Assembly (NCBI GenBank): GCA_002334985.1
Contig: DDBY01000123.1
Location: 1 to 16,744 of the forward strand
DNA from: Micavibrio sp. UBA2020
GTDB lineage: Bacteria > Pseudomonadota > Alphaproteobacteria > Micavibrionales > UBA2020
Direction: 5' to 3'
Length of the DNA stretch: 16,744 nt
Of the stretch, positions 1-6,532 are shown piece after piece. Under the pieces are notes generated by a model, which saw only the letters and a list, made by a program, of their open reading frames with translations, was not told the origin of the DNA and did not search any database. Within the stretch, counting starts at the first letter, position 1. Each line of letters begins with the position of its first letter. A program made the position numbers and the translations under genes.

Positions 1-180
1 GCTGGCATCGAAATGAAAGTGCCGAAGCCGACGGAAATCGAAATTTCCGGCATCGACAAGCAAAAAGTCGGTCAGGTTGCTGCGGAGCTGTACCTGATGA
101 AGCGTCCGGAGCCGTATAAAGGCAAAGGTATCAACTACGAAGGACGCCGCATCCTCCGTAAAGAAGGCAAGAAGAAGTAA
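1..180 (+). CDS. rplF: 50S ribosomal protein L6, C-terminal part (5' end outside window)
   Basis: The first 59 codons of the window are open from base 1 and end in TAA. They encode the tail of ribosomal protein L6, which binds 23S rRNA near the sarcin-ricin loop and the factor-binding site of the large subunit. The diagnostic stretch is the conserved [10 protein letters not shown] near residues 36-45 of the visible part, followed by a basic end ([11 protein letters not shown]). The N-terminal two thirds of the protein lie upstream of the window. The next gene, rplR, starts 11 nt downstream, as expected for the spc operon. Identification is from family motif recognition plus gene order, and both agree. 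Confidence 0.96.
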   Translation, partial: AGIEMKVPKPTEIEISGIDKQKVGQVAAELYLMKRPEPYKGKGINYEGRRILRKEGKKK

Positions 181-191
181 TCGAGGGTAAC

Positions 192-569
192 ATGGCTATC
201 GTCATTCAAAAACCGACCTCCAAGCAACGCCGCTCGTGGCGCGTTCGCAAGGTCATCAAAAAGGCCTCCGAGAAGAACCTGCGTCCGCGCCTTTCCGTGC
301 ATCGCTCGGGTCAGCATATCTACGCTCAGATTATCGATGATGTGAAAGGCGTAACTATCGCCGCTGCATCGACGGTCGATACCGATCTGCGCAAGTCGCT
401 GAAGAAGACGGCAGACAAAGCCGCTGCGGAAGCTGTGGGCAAGCTGGTTGCCGAACGTGCGAAGAAGGTAGGCGTTGAGAGCGTCGCTTTCGACCGTGGT
501 AGCTATTCCTACCATGGCCGCGTCAAAGCACTGGCAGAAGCTGCACGCGCAGCCGGCCTCTCGTTCTGA
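192..569 (+). CDS. rplR: 50S ribosomal protein L18
   Basis: 125 residues, within the usual 115-125 range for bacterial L18, which binds 5S rRNA and seats it in the central protuberance of the 50S subunit. The start ATG follows a purine-rich Shine-Dalgarno (GAGGG, 183-187). The N-terminus is strongly basic. The body carries the L18 pattern [20 protein letters not shown] (about residues 31-50). The C-terminus has the family signature [20 protein letters not shown] (about 100-119). It lies between rplF and rpsE in conserved order with short gaps (11 nt and 20 nt), so it is cotranscribed with them. Nothing looks damaged or atypical. Confidence 0.97.
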   Translation: MAIVIQKPTSKQRRSWRVRKVIKKASEKNLRPRLSVHRSGQHIYAQIIDDVKGVTIAAASTVDTDLRKSLKKTADKAAAEAVGKLVAERAKKVGVESVAFDRGSYSYHGRVKALAEAARAAGLSF

Positions 570-589
570 TTTAGAAAAGGATATAGACA

Positions 590-1168
590 ATGGCAAAAGC
601 TGAAAAAGCTCCTAAAGGTCAAAGAGAGCCGCGCGAAAAGGATGCAGAGGCGGGCGCAGAAGTCGTCGAGCGTCTCGTCGCCATCAACCGCGTTGCTAAA
701 ACCGTCAAGGGCGGCCGCCGTATGGCTTTCGCTGCGCTGGTCGTGGTCGGTGACGGCCGTGGCCGCATCGGCGCAGGCTCCGGTAAAGCACGCGAAGTTC
801 CCGAAGCTATCCGCAAGGCAACCGAGCAGGCGAAACGCAGCATGATCCGCGTTCCCCTGCGCGAAGGCCGCACGCTGCACCATGACGTCGAAGCACGCTT
901 CGGCGGCGGCAGCATTCGCCTGCGCAGTGCCGTTCCCGGTACGGGTATCATCGCCGGCGGTCCGCTGCGCGCTGTATTCGAAGTTCTGGGCATTCAGGAC
1001 GTCGTTGCGAAATCGCTCGGCTCTTCGAACCCCTACAACATGGTGAAGGCTGCACTTGAAGCCTTCCAGAAAATGGAAAGCCCCCGCATGGTGGCTGCCC
1101 GCCGTGGCCGCCGCGTGAACGAAGTTCTCGGCCGCAAAGGTGACGTGAAGGAGCAAGCAGATGTCTGA
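590..1168 (+). CDS. rpsE: 30S ribosomal protein S5
   Basis: 192 residues. S5 sits on the back of the 30S subunit, contacts S4 and S8, and influences decoding accuracy and mRNA unwinding. The dsRBD-like N domain spans about residues 26-89, with the S5 core [18 protein letters not shown] at 65-82. [13 protein letters not shown] (87-99) leads into the C-terminal domain, which has [20 protein letters not shown] at 116-135 and the [10 protein letters not shown] stretch at 145-154. A hydrophilic tail of about 25 residues precedes the N domain. The last 8 nt overlap the start of rpmD, and the rpmD ribosome-binding site lies inside this gene, so translation of the two is probably coupled. Confidence 0.97.
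   Translation: MAKAEKAPKGQREPREKDAEAGAEVVERLVAINRVAKTVKGGRRMAFAALVVVGDGRGRIGAGSGKAREVPEAIRKATEQAKRSMIRVPLREGRTLHHDVEARFGGGSIRLRSAVPGTGIIAGGPLRAVFEVLGIQDVVAKSLGSSNPYNMVKAALEAFQKMESPRMVAARRGRRVNEVLGRKGDVKEQADV
1148..1153 (+). promoter_or_regulatory. Shine-Dalgarno that fixes the rpmD start
   Basis: AAGGAG lies 7 nt before ATG 1161, inside the end of rpsE. A second in-frame ATG at 1233, where L30 of ordinary length would start, has no purine-rich site in front of it. This decides in favour of the longer L30 with the basic N-terminal extension. Confidence 0.75.
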
Positions 1169-1409
1169 AGCTAAAAAGCCCGCTGCGAAAAAAGCAGCAC
1201 CGAAAAAAGCGGCAAAAGCTGCATCCGGCAAAATGCTGAAAGTAACCCAGATTGCAAGCGGCGCCGGTCGTATCCAGGCACAGCATGCAACGCTGAAAGG
1301 CCTCGGCCTCAACAAGCTGAACCGCAGCAAGCTGCTGCAGGACAGCCCGGAAGTGCGCGGCATGATTAACGCCGTGAAGCATCTGGTCAAGGTTGAAGAA
1401 GCCGCCTAA
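1161..1409 (+). CDS. rpmD: 50S ribosomal protein L30 with lysine/alanine-rich N-terminal extension
   Basis: 82 residues against roughly 60 for typical bacterial L30, a small 23S rRNA-binding protein of the large subunit. The L30 fold begins at residue 25 ([14 protein letters not shown]) and continues through [14 protein letters not shown] to the end. The preceding 24 residues are almost only Lys, Ala and Pro ([17 protein letters not shown]), like a histone-H1 tail, and are presumably disordered and RNA-binding. A good Shine-Dalgarno seven bases before ATG 1161, and none before the internal ATG 1233, argue that the extension is translated. The gene overlaps the end of rpsE by 8 nt and is followed after 29 nt by rplO. 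The L30 identity is secure; the function of the tail is inference. Confidence 0.93.
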   Translation: MSEAKKPAAKKAAPKKAAKAASGKMLKVTQIASGAGRIQAQHATLKGLGLNKLNRSKLLQDSPEVRGMINAVKHLVKVEEAA

Positions 1410-1438
1410 GCGTCTCGAGAAAGATAAGGAACAATACA

Positions 1439-1990
1439 ATGAAACTCAATCAACTCAGAGACAATGCCGGCGCCCGCAAGCGTACGAAATTGCTGGGTCG
1501 TGGTATCGGTTCGGGTAAAGGCAAGACCTCCGGCCGTGGTGTCAAAGGTCAGAAAGCGCGTACCGGCGTCGCCATCAAAGGCTTCGAAGGTGGCCAGATG
1601 CCCCTGATACGCCGTATGCCGAAGCGTGGCTTCAAAAACGTCAACGCGAAGACCTACGCCATCATCAACCTTTCCTGCATCCAGAAAGGCATCGACAGCA
1701 AAAAGCTTTCCGCCGCCAAGCCGGTGGACCTGAGCGCGCTTATCGAAGCCGGTATCCTGAGCAAGGAGCTGGACGGTCTGAACCTGCTGGGCAAGGGCGA
1801 GCTGAAAACCAAAGTAACGGTTGTTGCCACGCGCGCGTCGGCTGCTGCTGTCGCGGCTGTTGAAAAAGCCGGCGGCAAAGTCGAGCTGCTGCCCGTAAAA
1901 GAAAACAAGCTGCTGAAAGGCAAGCTGCCCAAAAAAGAGCAGCGCCGCCAGGCCGCTGCAACGGCCGCTGCCAAAACCGGTAAGAAATAA
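1439..1990 (+). CDS. rplO: 50S ribosomal protein L15 with long basic C-terminal tail
   Basis: 183 residues, somewhat longer than the 145-165 common in bacteria. L15 binds 23S rRNA and acts late in large-subunit assembly. The N-terminal half has the glycine/arginine-rich loop region ([17 protein letters not shown], about 19-35) and the L15 signature [19 protein letters not shown] (about 48-66). The rest is the globular domain. From about residue 155 the chain becomes a Lys/Ala/Gln-rich tail ([19 protein letters not shown]), similar in composition to the L30 N-tail next door. Shine-Dalgarno AAGGAA lies 7 nt before the start. An unusually long 231-nt gap follows before secY. Confidence 0.96.
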   Translation: MKLNQLRDNAGARKRTKLLGRGIGSGKGKTSGRGVKGQKARTGVAIKGFEGGQMPLIRRMPKRGFKNVNAKTYAIINLSCIQKGIDSKKLSAAKPVDLSALIEAGILSKELDGLNLLGKGELKTKVTVVATRASAAAVAAVEKAGGKVELLPVKENKLLKGKLPKKEQRRQAAATAAAKTGKK

Positions 1991-2031
1991 TCTGCTCTAA
2001 CAGATACGACTATCGGTAATACACATAATCA

Positions 2032-2072
2032 AAAGGGGTCAAGACAGCACTGCATAATGTCTTGACCCCTTT
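2032..2072. repeat. Perfect 15-bp inverted repeat (hairpin) between rplO and secY
   Basis: The left arm AAAGGGGTCAAGACA (2032-2046) and the right arm TGTCTTGACCCCTTT (2058-2072) are exact reverse complements around an 11-nt spacer. In RNA this is a very stable hairpin; in DNA it is a long cruciform-capable palindrome. Only three T residues follow in continuous run, and they belong to the stem, so it is not a textbook intrinsic terminator. The symmetric GGGGTCAAGAC/GTCTTGACCCC shape resembles REP-type or small non-autonomous palindromic repeats, but with one copy in the window I cannot show that it is repetitive. Alternatives are an mRNA-processing or stability element, or a weak terminator between rplO and secY. 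Confidence 0.85.
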
Positions 2073-2221
2073 GCCTTTGACGGGCATAAATTTACTCGGT
2101 TTACATCCTTGCCATCCCACGGGCGCAATGCCCCTCCGGATGCCCCGCGCGGCTTGTTTTGCCCCGCCGGCTTTTCGGGTTTCAGCGGTATGGCCAAGGT
2201 CTCAGAGGGAAAAACAAAAAC

Positions 2222-3577
2222 ATGGCCTCCGCCGTCGAGCAATTCACGTCCAATCTTAACTTCGGCGCGTTTTCGAAAGCGCAGGAGCTGAAACAGCGCC
2301 TGTGGTTCATGCTGGTCGCCTTGCTGATTTACCGCGTGGGCACGCATATTCCGCTGCCGGGTATCGATCCTTCGGCGTGGAATGATATTTTCAGCTCCAA
2401 ATCCGGCGGCGTGCTTGACATGTTCAACATGTTTTCGGGCGGTGCGCTCGAGCGTATGAGTATTCTTGCGCTCAACATCATGCCGTACATTTCTGCCTCC
2501 ATCATCATGCAGATTATGACGTCGATGAATCCGGCGCTCGAAGCGATGAAAAAAGAAGGCGAGGCGGGACGCAAACGCCTCAATCAATACACGCGCTACG
2601 GCACGGTTATTCTCGCGGCTATTCAGGCATACGGCCTTGCTGTCGGGCTTGAAAATCTTTCCAGCTCTGCCGGCGGCTCTGCGGTTATCAACCCGGGTAT
2701 GTTCTTCCGCGTTACCACCATCATTACGGTTGTGGGCGGTACGGTGTTCCTGATGTGGCTGGGCGAGCAGATTTCTCAGCGCGGCGTCGGTAACGGTATT
2801 TCGCTTATCATCTTCTGCGGTATCGTTGCGGGTATCCCGAAGGCAGTGGCGAAGGTGCTGGAACTCGCGCGCACGGGCGACATGACGGCTGTCGGTATTA
2901 TCCTCATCGCTGCGATGGTGGCTGTTGTGCTGACCTTCATCGTGTTCATGGAGCGCGCGCAGCGCCGCGTTGTGGTGCAATATCCCAAACGCATGGTGGG
3001 CGGCAACCGCATGTCGGGCGGGGAAACAAGCCACATGCCGCTCAAGCTCAACACCGCGGGCGTTATCCCTGCCATCTTCGCGTCGTCGCTGCTGCTGATG
3101 CCGCTGTCGATTGTGCAGTTCACGGGTATCAGCGGCTCCGGCGTTGAATGGATTGATACGCTGTCGCGCTATCTGGCGCATGGCCAGCCGGCTTATATGG
3201 CGCTTTATGGCGGTCTTATCGTGTTCTTTGCGTTCTTCTACACCGCGATTGTTTTCAACCCCGACGAGACGGCGGACAACCTGCGCAAGTCGAACGGTTT
3301 TATTCCGGGCATTCGCCCCGGCGCATCGACGGCGGAATATCTGGATAAAATCCTGACCCGCATCACGGTCATCGGCGCGGCCTATCTGACCTTTGTGTGC
3401 CTGCTGCCGGAATTCTTGATTTCGCATTACGGCCTGCCGTTCGCGCTGGGCGGTACCAGCCTTCTCATTGCCGTTACGGTGCCGATGGATACGGTTGCGC
3501 AAATCCACTCTCACCTGATTGCGCACCAGTACGAAGGTCTTATCAAGAAATCGAAACTCAGAGGGAGCCGGAAATAA
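2222..3577 (+). CDS. secY: Protein translocase subunit SecY
   Basis: 451 residues from ATG 2222, which follows AGAGGGA (2204-2210). The open frame extends upstream to a TTG, but the family N-terminus (MASAVEQFTSNLNFGAFSKA) begins here. SecY is the ten-helix inner-membrane channel of the SecYEG translocon. Visible features are the first helix with the VGTHIPLPGID periplasmic loop (about 40-50), the ALNIMPYISASIIMQIM helix (about 85-101), a series of strongly hydrophobic segments, and the C-terminal signature AVTVPMDTVAQIHSHLIAHQ, followed by YEGLIKKSKLRG. The stop overlaps the adk start by one base (TAATG), which implies translational coupling. Placement after rplO and before adk is the standard alphaproteobacterial arrangement. 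Confidence 0.97.
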   Translation: MASAVEQFTSNLNFGAFSKAQELKQRLWFMLVALLIYRVGTHIPLPGIDPSAWNDIFSSKSGGVLDMFNMFSGGALERMSILALNIMPYISASIIMQIMTSMNPALEAMKKEGEAGRKRLNQYTRYGTVILAAIQAYGLAVGLENLSSSAGGSAVINPGMFFRVTTIITVVGGTVFLMWLGEQISQRGVGNGISLIIFCGIVAGIPKAVAKVLELARTGDMTAVGIILIAAMVAVVLTFIVFMERAQRRVVVQYPKRMVGGNRMSGGETSHMPLKLNTAGVIPAIFASSLLLMPLSIVQFTGISGSGVEWIDTLSRYLAHGQPAYMALYGGLIVFFAFFYTAIVFNPDETADNLRKSNGFIPGIRPGASTAEYLDKILTRITVIGAAYLTFVCLLPEFLISHYGLPFALGGTSLLIAVTVPMDTVAQIHSHLIAHQYEGLIKKSKLRGSRK

Positions 3578-4281
3578 TGACACAGCCGCTGCGCATGATT
3601 CTCATCGGGCCGCCAGGGGCGGGCAAGGGCACGCAAGCGCGCCTCCTTACCGAGAAGCATAACGTGGTGGCGATTTCCACCGGCGACCTGTTCCGCGCGC
3701 GTGTCAAAGACCCGAACGACCCTCTGGGCGGTGAAATCCGCCAGATTCTCGATGCGGGCAAGCTGGTGCCGGATGAAATCACCATCCGCATGATTTCCGA
3801 ACGCCTCGACCAGCCGGATTGCAAAAACGGTTTTATTCTCGACGGTTTCCCGCGCAGCGTCGCGCAGGCCGAAGCGCTCGAGAAAATGCTCAAGGAAAAA
3901 GGCATCAAACTCGACGCTGTCGTACAGATGGAAGTTGATGACGATAAACTGGTCGAGCGTATTTCCGGCCGCTTCACCTGCGGCAAATGCGGGGAAGGGT
4001 ACCACGACAAATTCAAGCCGCCACACGACCCCGCCGCGTGCGATTCGTGCGGTGCTGAGGACAGCTTCACCCGCCGTTCCGACGATAACGCGGAAACGGT
4101 ACGCAGCCGCCTTGAAACCTACCACAGCCAGACCGCACCGATTCTCCCGTTCTACGAGAGACTCGGGATGCTCAAAACTGTGGACGGTATGGCCGAAATG
4201 GCCGCTGTCACCGCCCAAATCGAGGCCGTTTTGTGCCCGAACAAGGGCTGTGACAAGATTCAGCCCCCTAAAATGGGCTGA
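3577..4281 (+). CDS. adk: Adenylate kinase, zinc-binding long-LID type
   Basis: 234 residues. It catalyses ATP + AMP to 2 ADP in the cytoplasm. Visible motifs are the P-loop GPPGAGKGT (11-19), the AMP-binding STGDLFRA region (34-41), DGFPRS (89-94) and the LID arginines at TRRSDD (165-170). The LID is the long form, with CxxC pairs at Cys135/Cys138 and Cys155/Cys158, which bind structural zinc in characterised relatives. The start ATG shares one base with the secY stop; a longer upstream reading frame lies inside secY and is not the start. An extra tail after about residue 219 adds Cys220 and Cys225 and ends DKIQPPKMG. Its codons overlap a terminator-like hairpin. The tail is unusual for the family. 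Confidence 0.97.
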   Translation: MTQPLRMILIGPPGAGKGTQARLLTEKHNVVAISTGDLFRARVKDPNDPLGGEIRQILDAGKLVPDEITIRMISERLDQPDCKNGFILDGFPRSVAQAEALEKMLKEKGIKLDAVVQMEVDDDKLVERISGRFTCGKCGEGYHDKFKPPHDPAACDSCGAEDSFTRRSDDNAETVRSRLETYHSQTAPILPFYERLGMLKTVDGMAEMAAVTAQIEAVLCPNKGCDKIQPPKMG

Positions 4282-4285
4282 TTTT
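4260..4285 (+). terminator. Terminator-like hairpin overlapping the adk stop codon
   Basis: A 7-bp perfect stem, TCAGCCC (4260-4266) with GGGCTGA (4275-4281), encloses an 8-nt loop and is followed by TTTT (4282-4285). The adk stop TGA is part of the right arm. The T-tract is short, so this may be a weak or partial intrinsic terminator. Its position just before a strong promoter fits a boundary between the spc-secY-adk and rpsM-rplQ transcription units. Confidence 0.45.
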
Positions 4286-4349
4286 GCCTGTAAAAAGGGC
4301 TTTGGAGTCAAAAAACACCGTTTTCACCTGAAATAGGGTAAATATCGTG

Positions 4350-4377
4350 TTGACGTTTGTTTTGTGACCCCTATAAT
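4350..4377 (+). promoter_or_regulatory. Strong sigma-70-type promoter of the rpsM-rpsK-rpoA-rplQ operon
   Basis: TTGACG (4350-4355) and a perfect TATAAT (4372-4377) are 16 nt apart. A G+C-rich discriminator (GCGCC) follows, which in growth-controlled promoters often accompanies stringent regulation. Initiation is expected near base 4384, giving a leader of about 58 nt before the rpsM GTG. It is the closest match to the consensus in the window and lies in the 160-nt gap after adk. Confidence 0.85.
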
Positions 4378-4384
4378 GCGCCAG

Positions 4385-4416
4385 CTTTGCCCTTTCTTGG
4401 GCAGAGTCTGTTTTTT
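4385..4416 (+). promoter_or_regulatory. rpsM leader hairpin followed by a T-run (possible attenuator)
   Basis: CTTTGCCC (4385-4392) pairs with GGGCAGAG (4399-4406) in an 8-bp stem containing one G-U pair, with a 6-nt loop. After TCTG comes a run of six T (4411-4416). It begins almost exactly at the predicted transcription start. Hairpin plus T-run is the layout of an intrinsic terminator placed inside a leader, so autogenous attenuation by a ribosomal protein is possible. A simple 5'-end stability hairpin is the alternative. Confidence 0.45.
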
Positions 4417-4441
4417 ATACATCTAACCCGGGAGATAAAGC

Positions 4442-4822
4442 GTGGCACGTATCGAAGGTGTCAATATACCTACAGAAAAAGTCGTCGGCATTGCGCTGAC
4501 GTACATCCATGGTATTGGCCGTACTAGTGCAAACAAGATTCTTGAAGCGGCGAACGTTGCGTGGCACACGCGCGTGAACGCGCTGACCGAAGATGAGCTG
4601 AACCGCATTCGTGATGAAATCAAGGCAAGCTACAAAGTCGAAGGTGAACTCCGCCGCGACGTCGCCATGACCATCAAGCGTTTGATGGACCTCGGTTGCT
4701 ACCGTGGTCTGCGTCACCGTAAGGGCTTGCCCGTCCGTGGCCAGCGCACCCGTACCAATGCGCGTACGCGCAAAGGTCCGCGCAAGACCATCGCCGGCAA
4801 GAAAATCGCCACCAAGAAATAA
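4442..4822 (+). CDS. rpsM: 30S ribosomal protein S13 (GTG start)
   Basis: 126 residues. S13 lies in the head of the 30S subunit, contacts the P-site tRNA through its C-terminal tail and forms inter-subunit bridges with L5 and 5S/23S partners. The N-terminus [10 protein letters not shown] and the helix-two-turn-helix-like [18 protein letters not shown] (20-37) are typical. The basic tail carries [20 protein letters not shown] and ends KKIATKK. The initiation codon is GTG, with GGAG (4431-4434) 7 nt ahead; there is no ATG alternative that keeps the conserved N-terminus. It is the first gene after the strong promoter at 4350-4377 and is followed 24 nt later by rpsK. Confidence 0.97.
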   Translation: MARIEGVNIPTEKVVGIALTYIHGIGRTSANKILEAANVAWHTRVNALTEDELNRIRDEIKASYKVEGELRRDVAMTIKRLMDLGCYRGLRHRKGLPVRGQRTRTNARTRKGPRKTIAGKKIATKK

Positions 4823-4846
4823 TTAGCGCCCTGAAGGACAATAAGA

Positions 4847-5248
4847 ATGGCAAAAGCACAACAAGACAAAGCAGCCAGAACGCGCAAAAAAGAGCGCAAG
4901 AACATCACGGCTGGCATTGCGCATGTGAACTCCACGTTCAACAACACGATCGTGACGATTTCCGACGCGCAAGGCAACACCATCTCCTGGTCGTCTGCCG
5001 GCCACCTCGGCTTCAAAGGCTCCCGCAAATCTACGCCCTATGCGGCGCAGGTTACGGCGGAAGATGCCGGCAAGAAAGCCAAGGAACACGGCATGAAAAC
5101 GCTGGAAGTGCTGGTGAAGGGTCCGGGTTCGGGCCGCGAATCCGCACTGCGCGCCCTGCAGTCCGTCGGTTTCGGCATTTCGTCCATCCAGGACATTACG
5201 CCGGTTCCGCACAACGGCTGCCGCCCGCGTAAACGCCGTCGCGTATAA
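4847..5248 (+). CDS. rpsK: 30S ribosomal protein S11
   Basis: 133 residues, normal length. S11 sits on the platform of the 30S subunit next to the mRNA exit and the 16S rRNA 3' end. Signatures are [20 protein letters not shown] (about 23-42), [17 protein letters not shown] (about 88-104) and the C-terminal [15 protein letters not shown]. The start follows GAAGGA (4833-4838). No rpsD follows, unlike in enterobacteria; its absence from this position is normal in alphaproteobacteria. A GC-rich hairpin lies in the 111-nt gap before rpoA. Confidence 0.97.
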   Translation: MAKAQQDKAARTRKKERKNITAGIAHVNSTFNNTIVTISDAQGNTISWSSAGHLGFKGSRKSTPYAAQVTAEDAGKKAKEHGMKTLEVLVKGPGSGRESALRALQSVGFGISSIQDITPVPHNGCRPRKRRRV

Positions 5249-5260
5249 GAATAGGGCAAT

Positions 5261-5294
5261 GGGCCTGCGCGCCTTTTCCCGGGGGCGCGCGCCC
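5261..5294 (+). promoter_or_regulatory. Large GC-rich hairpin between rpsK and rpoA
   Basis: GCGCGCC (5267-5273) pairs perfectly with GGCGCGC (5284-5290) around a 10-nt loop. Outside a 2-nt bulge (CT, 5265-5266), GGGC (5261-5264) pairs with GCCC (5291-5294), giving 11 G-C pairs in all. The sequence after it (GTGCTTTACC) has no real T-tract, so full termination is unlikely. It could reduce read-through, protect the rpsM-rpsK mRNA 3' end after processing, or act in differential expression of rpoA. Confidence 0.6.
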
Positions 5295-5347
5295 GTGCTT
5301 TACCGACTGGCTTTTAACGGAATTCTTGTTTCAAACATTCAGGCAAA

Positions 5348-5353
5348 AAGAGG
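5348..5353 (+). promoter_or_regulatory. Shine-Dalgarno deciding the TTG start of rpoA
   Basis: AAGAGG sits 6 nt before TTG 5360. Reading upstream in frame from the TTG there is no ATG, GTG or other TTG before the in-frame TAA at 5315, so TTG is the only standard initiation codon that preserves the conserved N-terminus. Confidence 0.75.
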
Positions 5354-5359
5354 CGTATC

Positions 5360-6376
5360 TTGATACAGAAAAACTGGCAAGAGCTGATTAAACCGAACCG
5401 CGTTGACGTCAGCACCAACAAAGACCCCAGCCGCTTCGGCACCATCGTTGTCGAACCGCTGGAGCGTGGCTATGGCCTGACGCTCGGCAACGCGCTGCGC
5501 CGCGTTCTGCTGTCTTCGCTGCAAGGTGCTGCTGTAACGGCTATCCGTATCGACGGCGTCCTGCACGAGTTCTCGTCCATCCCCGGCGTCCGCGAAGACG
5601 TGACCGACATCGTCCTCAACATCAAGGGCCTGTCCATCCGTATGCACGCTGAAGGCAGCAAGAAACTGCGCCTGAACGCGGAAGGTCCGTGCGAAGTCAC
5701 CGCCGGCATGATTGAGCAAACGGCTGACGTTGAAATCGTCAACCCCGACCTCGTCATTTGCACGCTCGGCGACAAAGTGAAACTTGGCATGGAACTGACG
5801 GTTTCCACCGGCAAAGGCTATCGCCCCGCTGCGCAAAACCGTCACGAAGACGCCCCCATCGGTATCATTCCGGTGGACAGCATCTTCTCCCCCGTGCGCA
5901 AAGTATCCTACAAAGTCGAAGATACCCGCGTCGGCCAAATCACCGACTACGACAAACTGTCGCTGGACCTCGAAACCAACGGTACGGTTCGTCCTGAAGA
6001 TGCAGTTGCCTACGCAGCGCGCATCCTGCAAGACCAGCTGCAAGCTTTCGTCAACTTCCAGGAGCCGACCGCGGTTGCCAAAGAAGAGAGCAAAGACGAA
6101 CTGCCCTTCAGCCGCCATCTGCTGCGCAAGGTCGAAGAGCTGGAACTGTCTGTACGTTCCGCAAACTGCCTGAAAAACGACAACATCGTTTACATCGGCG
6201 ACCTCGTCCAGAAAACCGAAGCGGACATGCTGCGCACGCCCAACTTCGGCCGTAAATCGCTGAACGAGATTAAAGAAGTTCTGACGAACATGGGTCTGCA
6301 CCTCGGCATGAAAGTCGAAGGTTGGCCGCCCGAAAACATTGAAGACCTCGCCCGCAAGCTCGAAGAGCCGTTCTGA
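5360..6376 (+). CDS. rpoA: DNA-directed RNA polymerase subunit alpha (TTG start)
   Basis: 338 residues. The alpha dimer nucleates RNA polymerase assembly, and its C-terminal domain contacts UP elements and activators. The N-terminal domain covers about 1-235, with [13 protein letters not shown] at the start, [19 protein letters not shown] (36-54) and the dimerisation core. A linker rich in Lys/Glu follows. The C-terminal domain (about 252-338) has the DNA-contacting set RSANCL (266-271, equivalent to E. coli R265/N268/C269) and [13 protein letters not shown] (296-308). The initiation codon is TTG, with a good Shine-Dalgarno and no ATG or GTG alternative. The gene follows a hairpin-containing gap, and rplQ starts 156 nt downstream. 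Confidence 0.97.
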   Translation: MIQKNWQELIKPNRVDVSTNKDPSRFGTIVVEPLERGYGLTLGNALRRVLLSSLQGAAVTAIRIDGVLHEFSSIPGVREDVTDIVLNIKGLSIRMHAEGSKKLRLNAEGPCEVTAGMIEQTADVEIVNPDLVICTLGDKVKLGMELTVSTGKGYRPAAQNRHEDAPIGIIPVDSIFSPVRKVSYKVEDTRVGQITDYDKLSLDLETNGTVRPEDAVAYAARILQDQLQAFVNFQEPTAVAKEESKDELPFSRHLLRKVEELELSVRSANCLKNDNIVYIGDLVQKTEADMLRTPNFGRKSLNEIKEVLTNMGLHLGMKVEGWPPENIEDLARKLEEPF

Positions 6377-6402
6377 GCAGGCAAGGACTTCTAAGGACTA
6401 CC

Positions 6403-6508
6403 CCCGTTTCTTGGCTGTTCAAGGGGCGGGTGGGGGAAGGTTCCCCCGAGCGGTGCTGCTGTTGCTTTGCAGGGTATCGCATACACAATCCGCTTCATGC
6501 GTGAAGCG
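6403..6508 (+). promoter_or_regulatory. Structured rplQ leader: three hairpins in the rpoA-rplQ gap
   Basis: Hairpin 1: CCCGTTTCTTG (6403-6413) pairs with CAAGGGGCGGG (6420-6430), 11 bp including three G-U pairs, loop GCTGTT. Hairpin 2 starts one base later: GGGGGAA (6432-6438) and TTCCCCC (6441-6447) are perfect complements. Hairpin 3: CGCTTCA (6491-6497) pairs with TGAAGCG (6502-6508) around a TGCG tetraloop, ending 10 nt before the rplQ Shine-Dalgarno AAGGAG (6519-6524). None is followed by a T-run. The C- and G-runs of hairpins 1 and 2 could also pair with each other, so alternative folds are possible. A cis-regulatory leader for L17 is plausible but unproven. Confidence 0.55.
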
Positions 6509-6532
6509 TAACGTAAAGAAGGAGACGTAACC

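Noticed and set aside
590..1168. S5 has [13 protein letters not shown] where many bacteria have an aromatic residue after the first glycine pair
   Set aside because: This position varies among bacterial S5 proteins, so it does not indicate altered function.
2065..2072. TGACCCCT shared by the rplO-secY palindrome and the spacer of the rpsM promoter, as a possible operator
   Set aside because: An 8-mer occurring twice in more than 16 kb is not significant, and the rpsM copy lacks the opposing arm.
2077..2105. TTGACG followed 17 nt later by TTTACA as a promoter for secY
   Set aside because: The -35 is good but the -10 matches only three of six positions; too weak to annotate, though a start site here would be worth checking together with the palindrome.
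2039..3583. Long open frame (about 514 codons) on the minus strand opposite secY
   Set aside because: It mirrors secY in GC-rich DNA, its product is low-complexity in Arg/His/Asn/Asp, it has no family signature, and secY is certain on the other strand.
6464..6490. TTGCTT/CACAAT as a promoter for rplQ
   Set aside because: Only three and four of six consensus positions match; similar chance matches are common.
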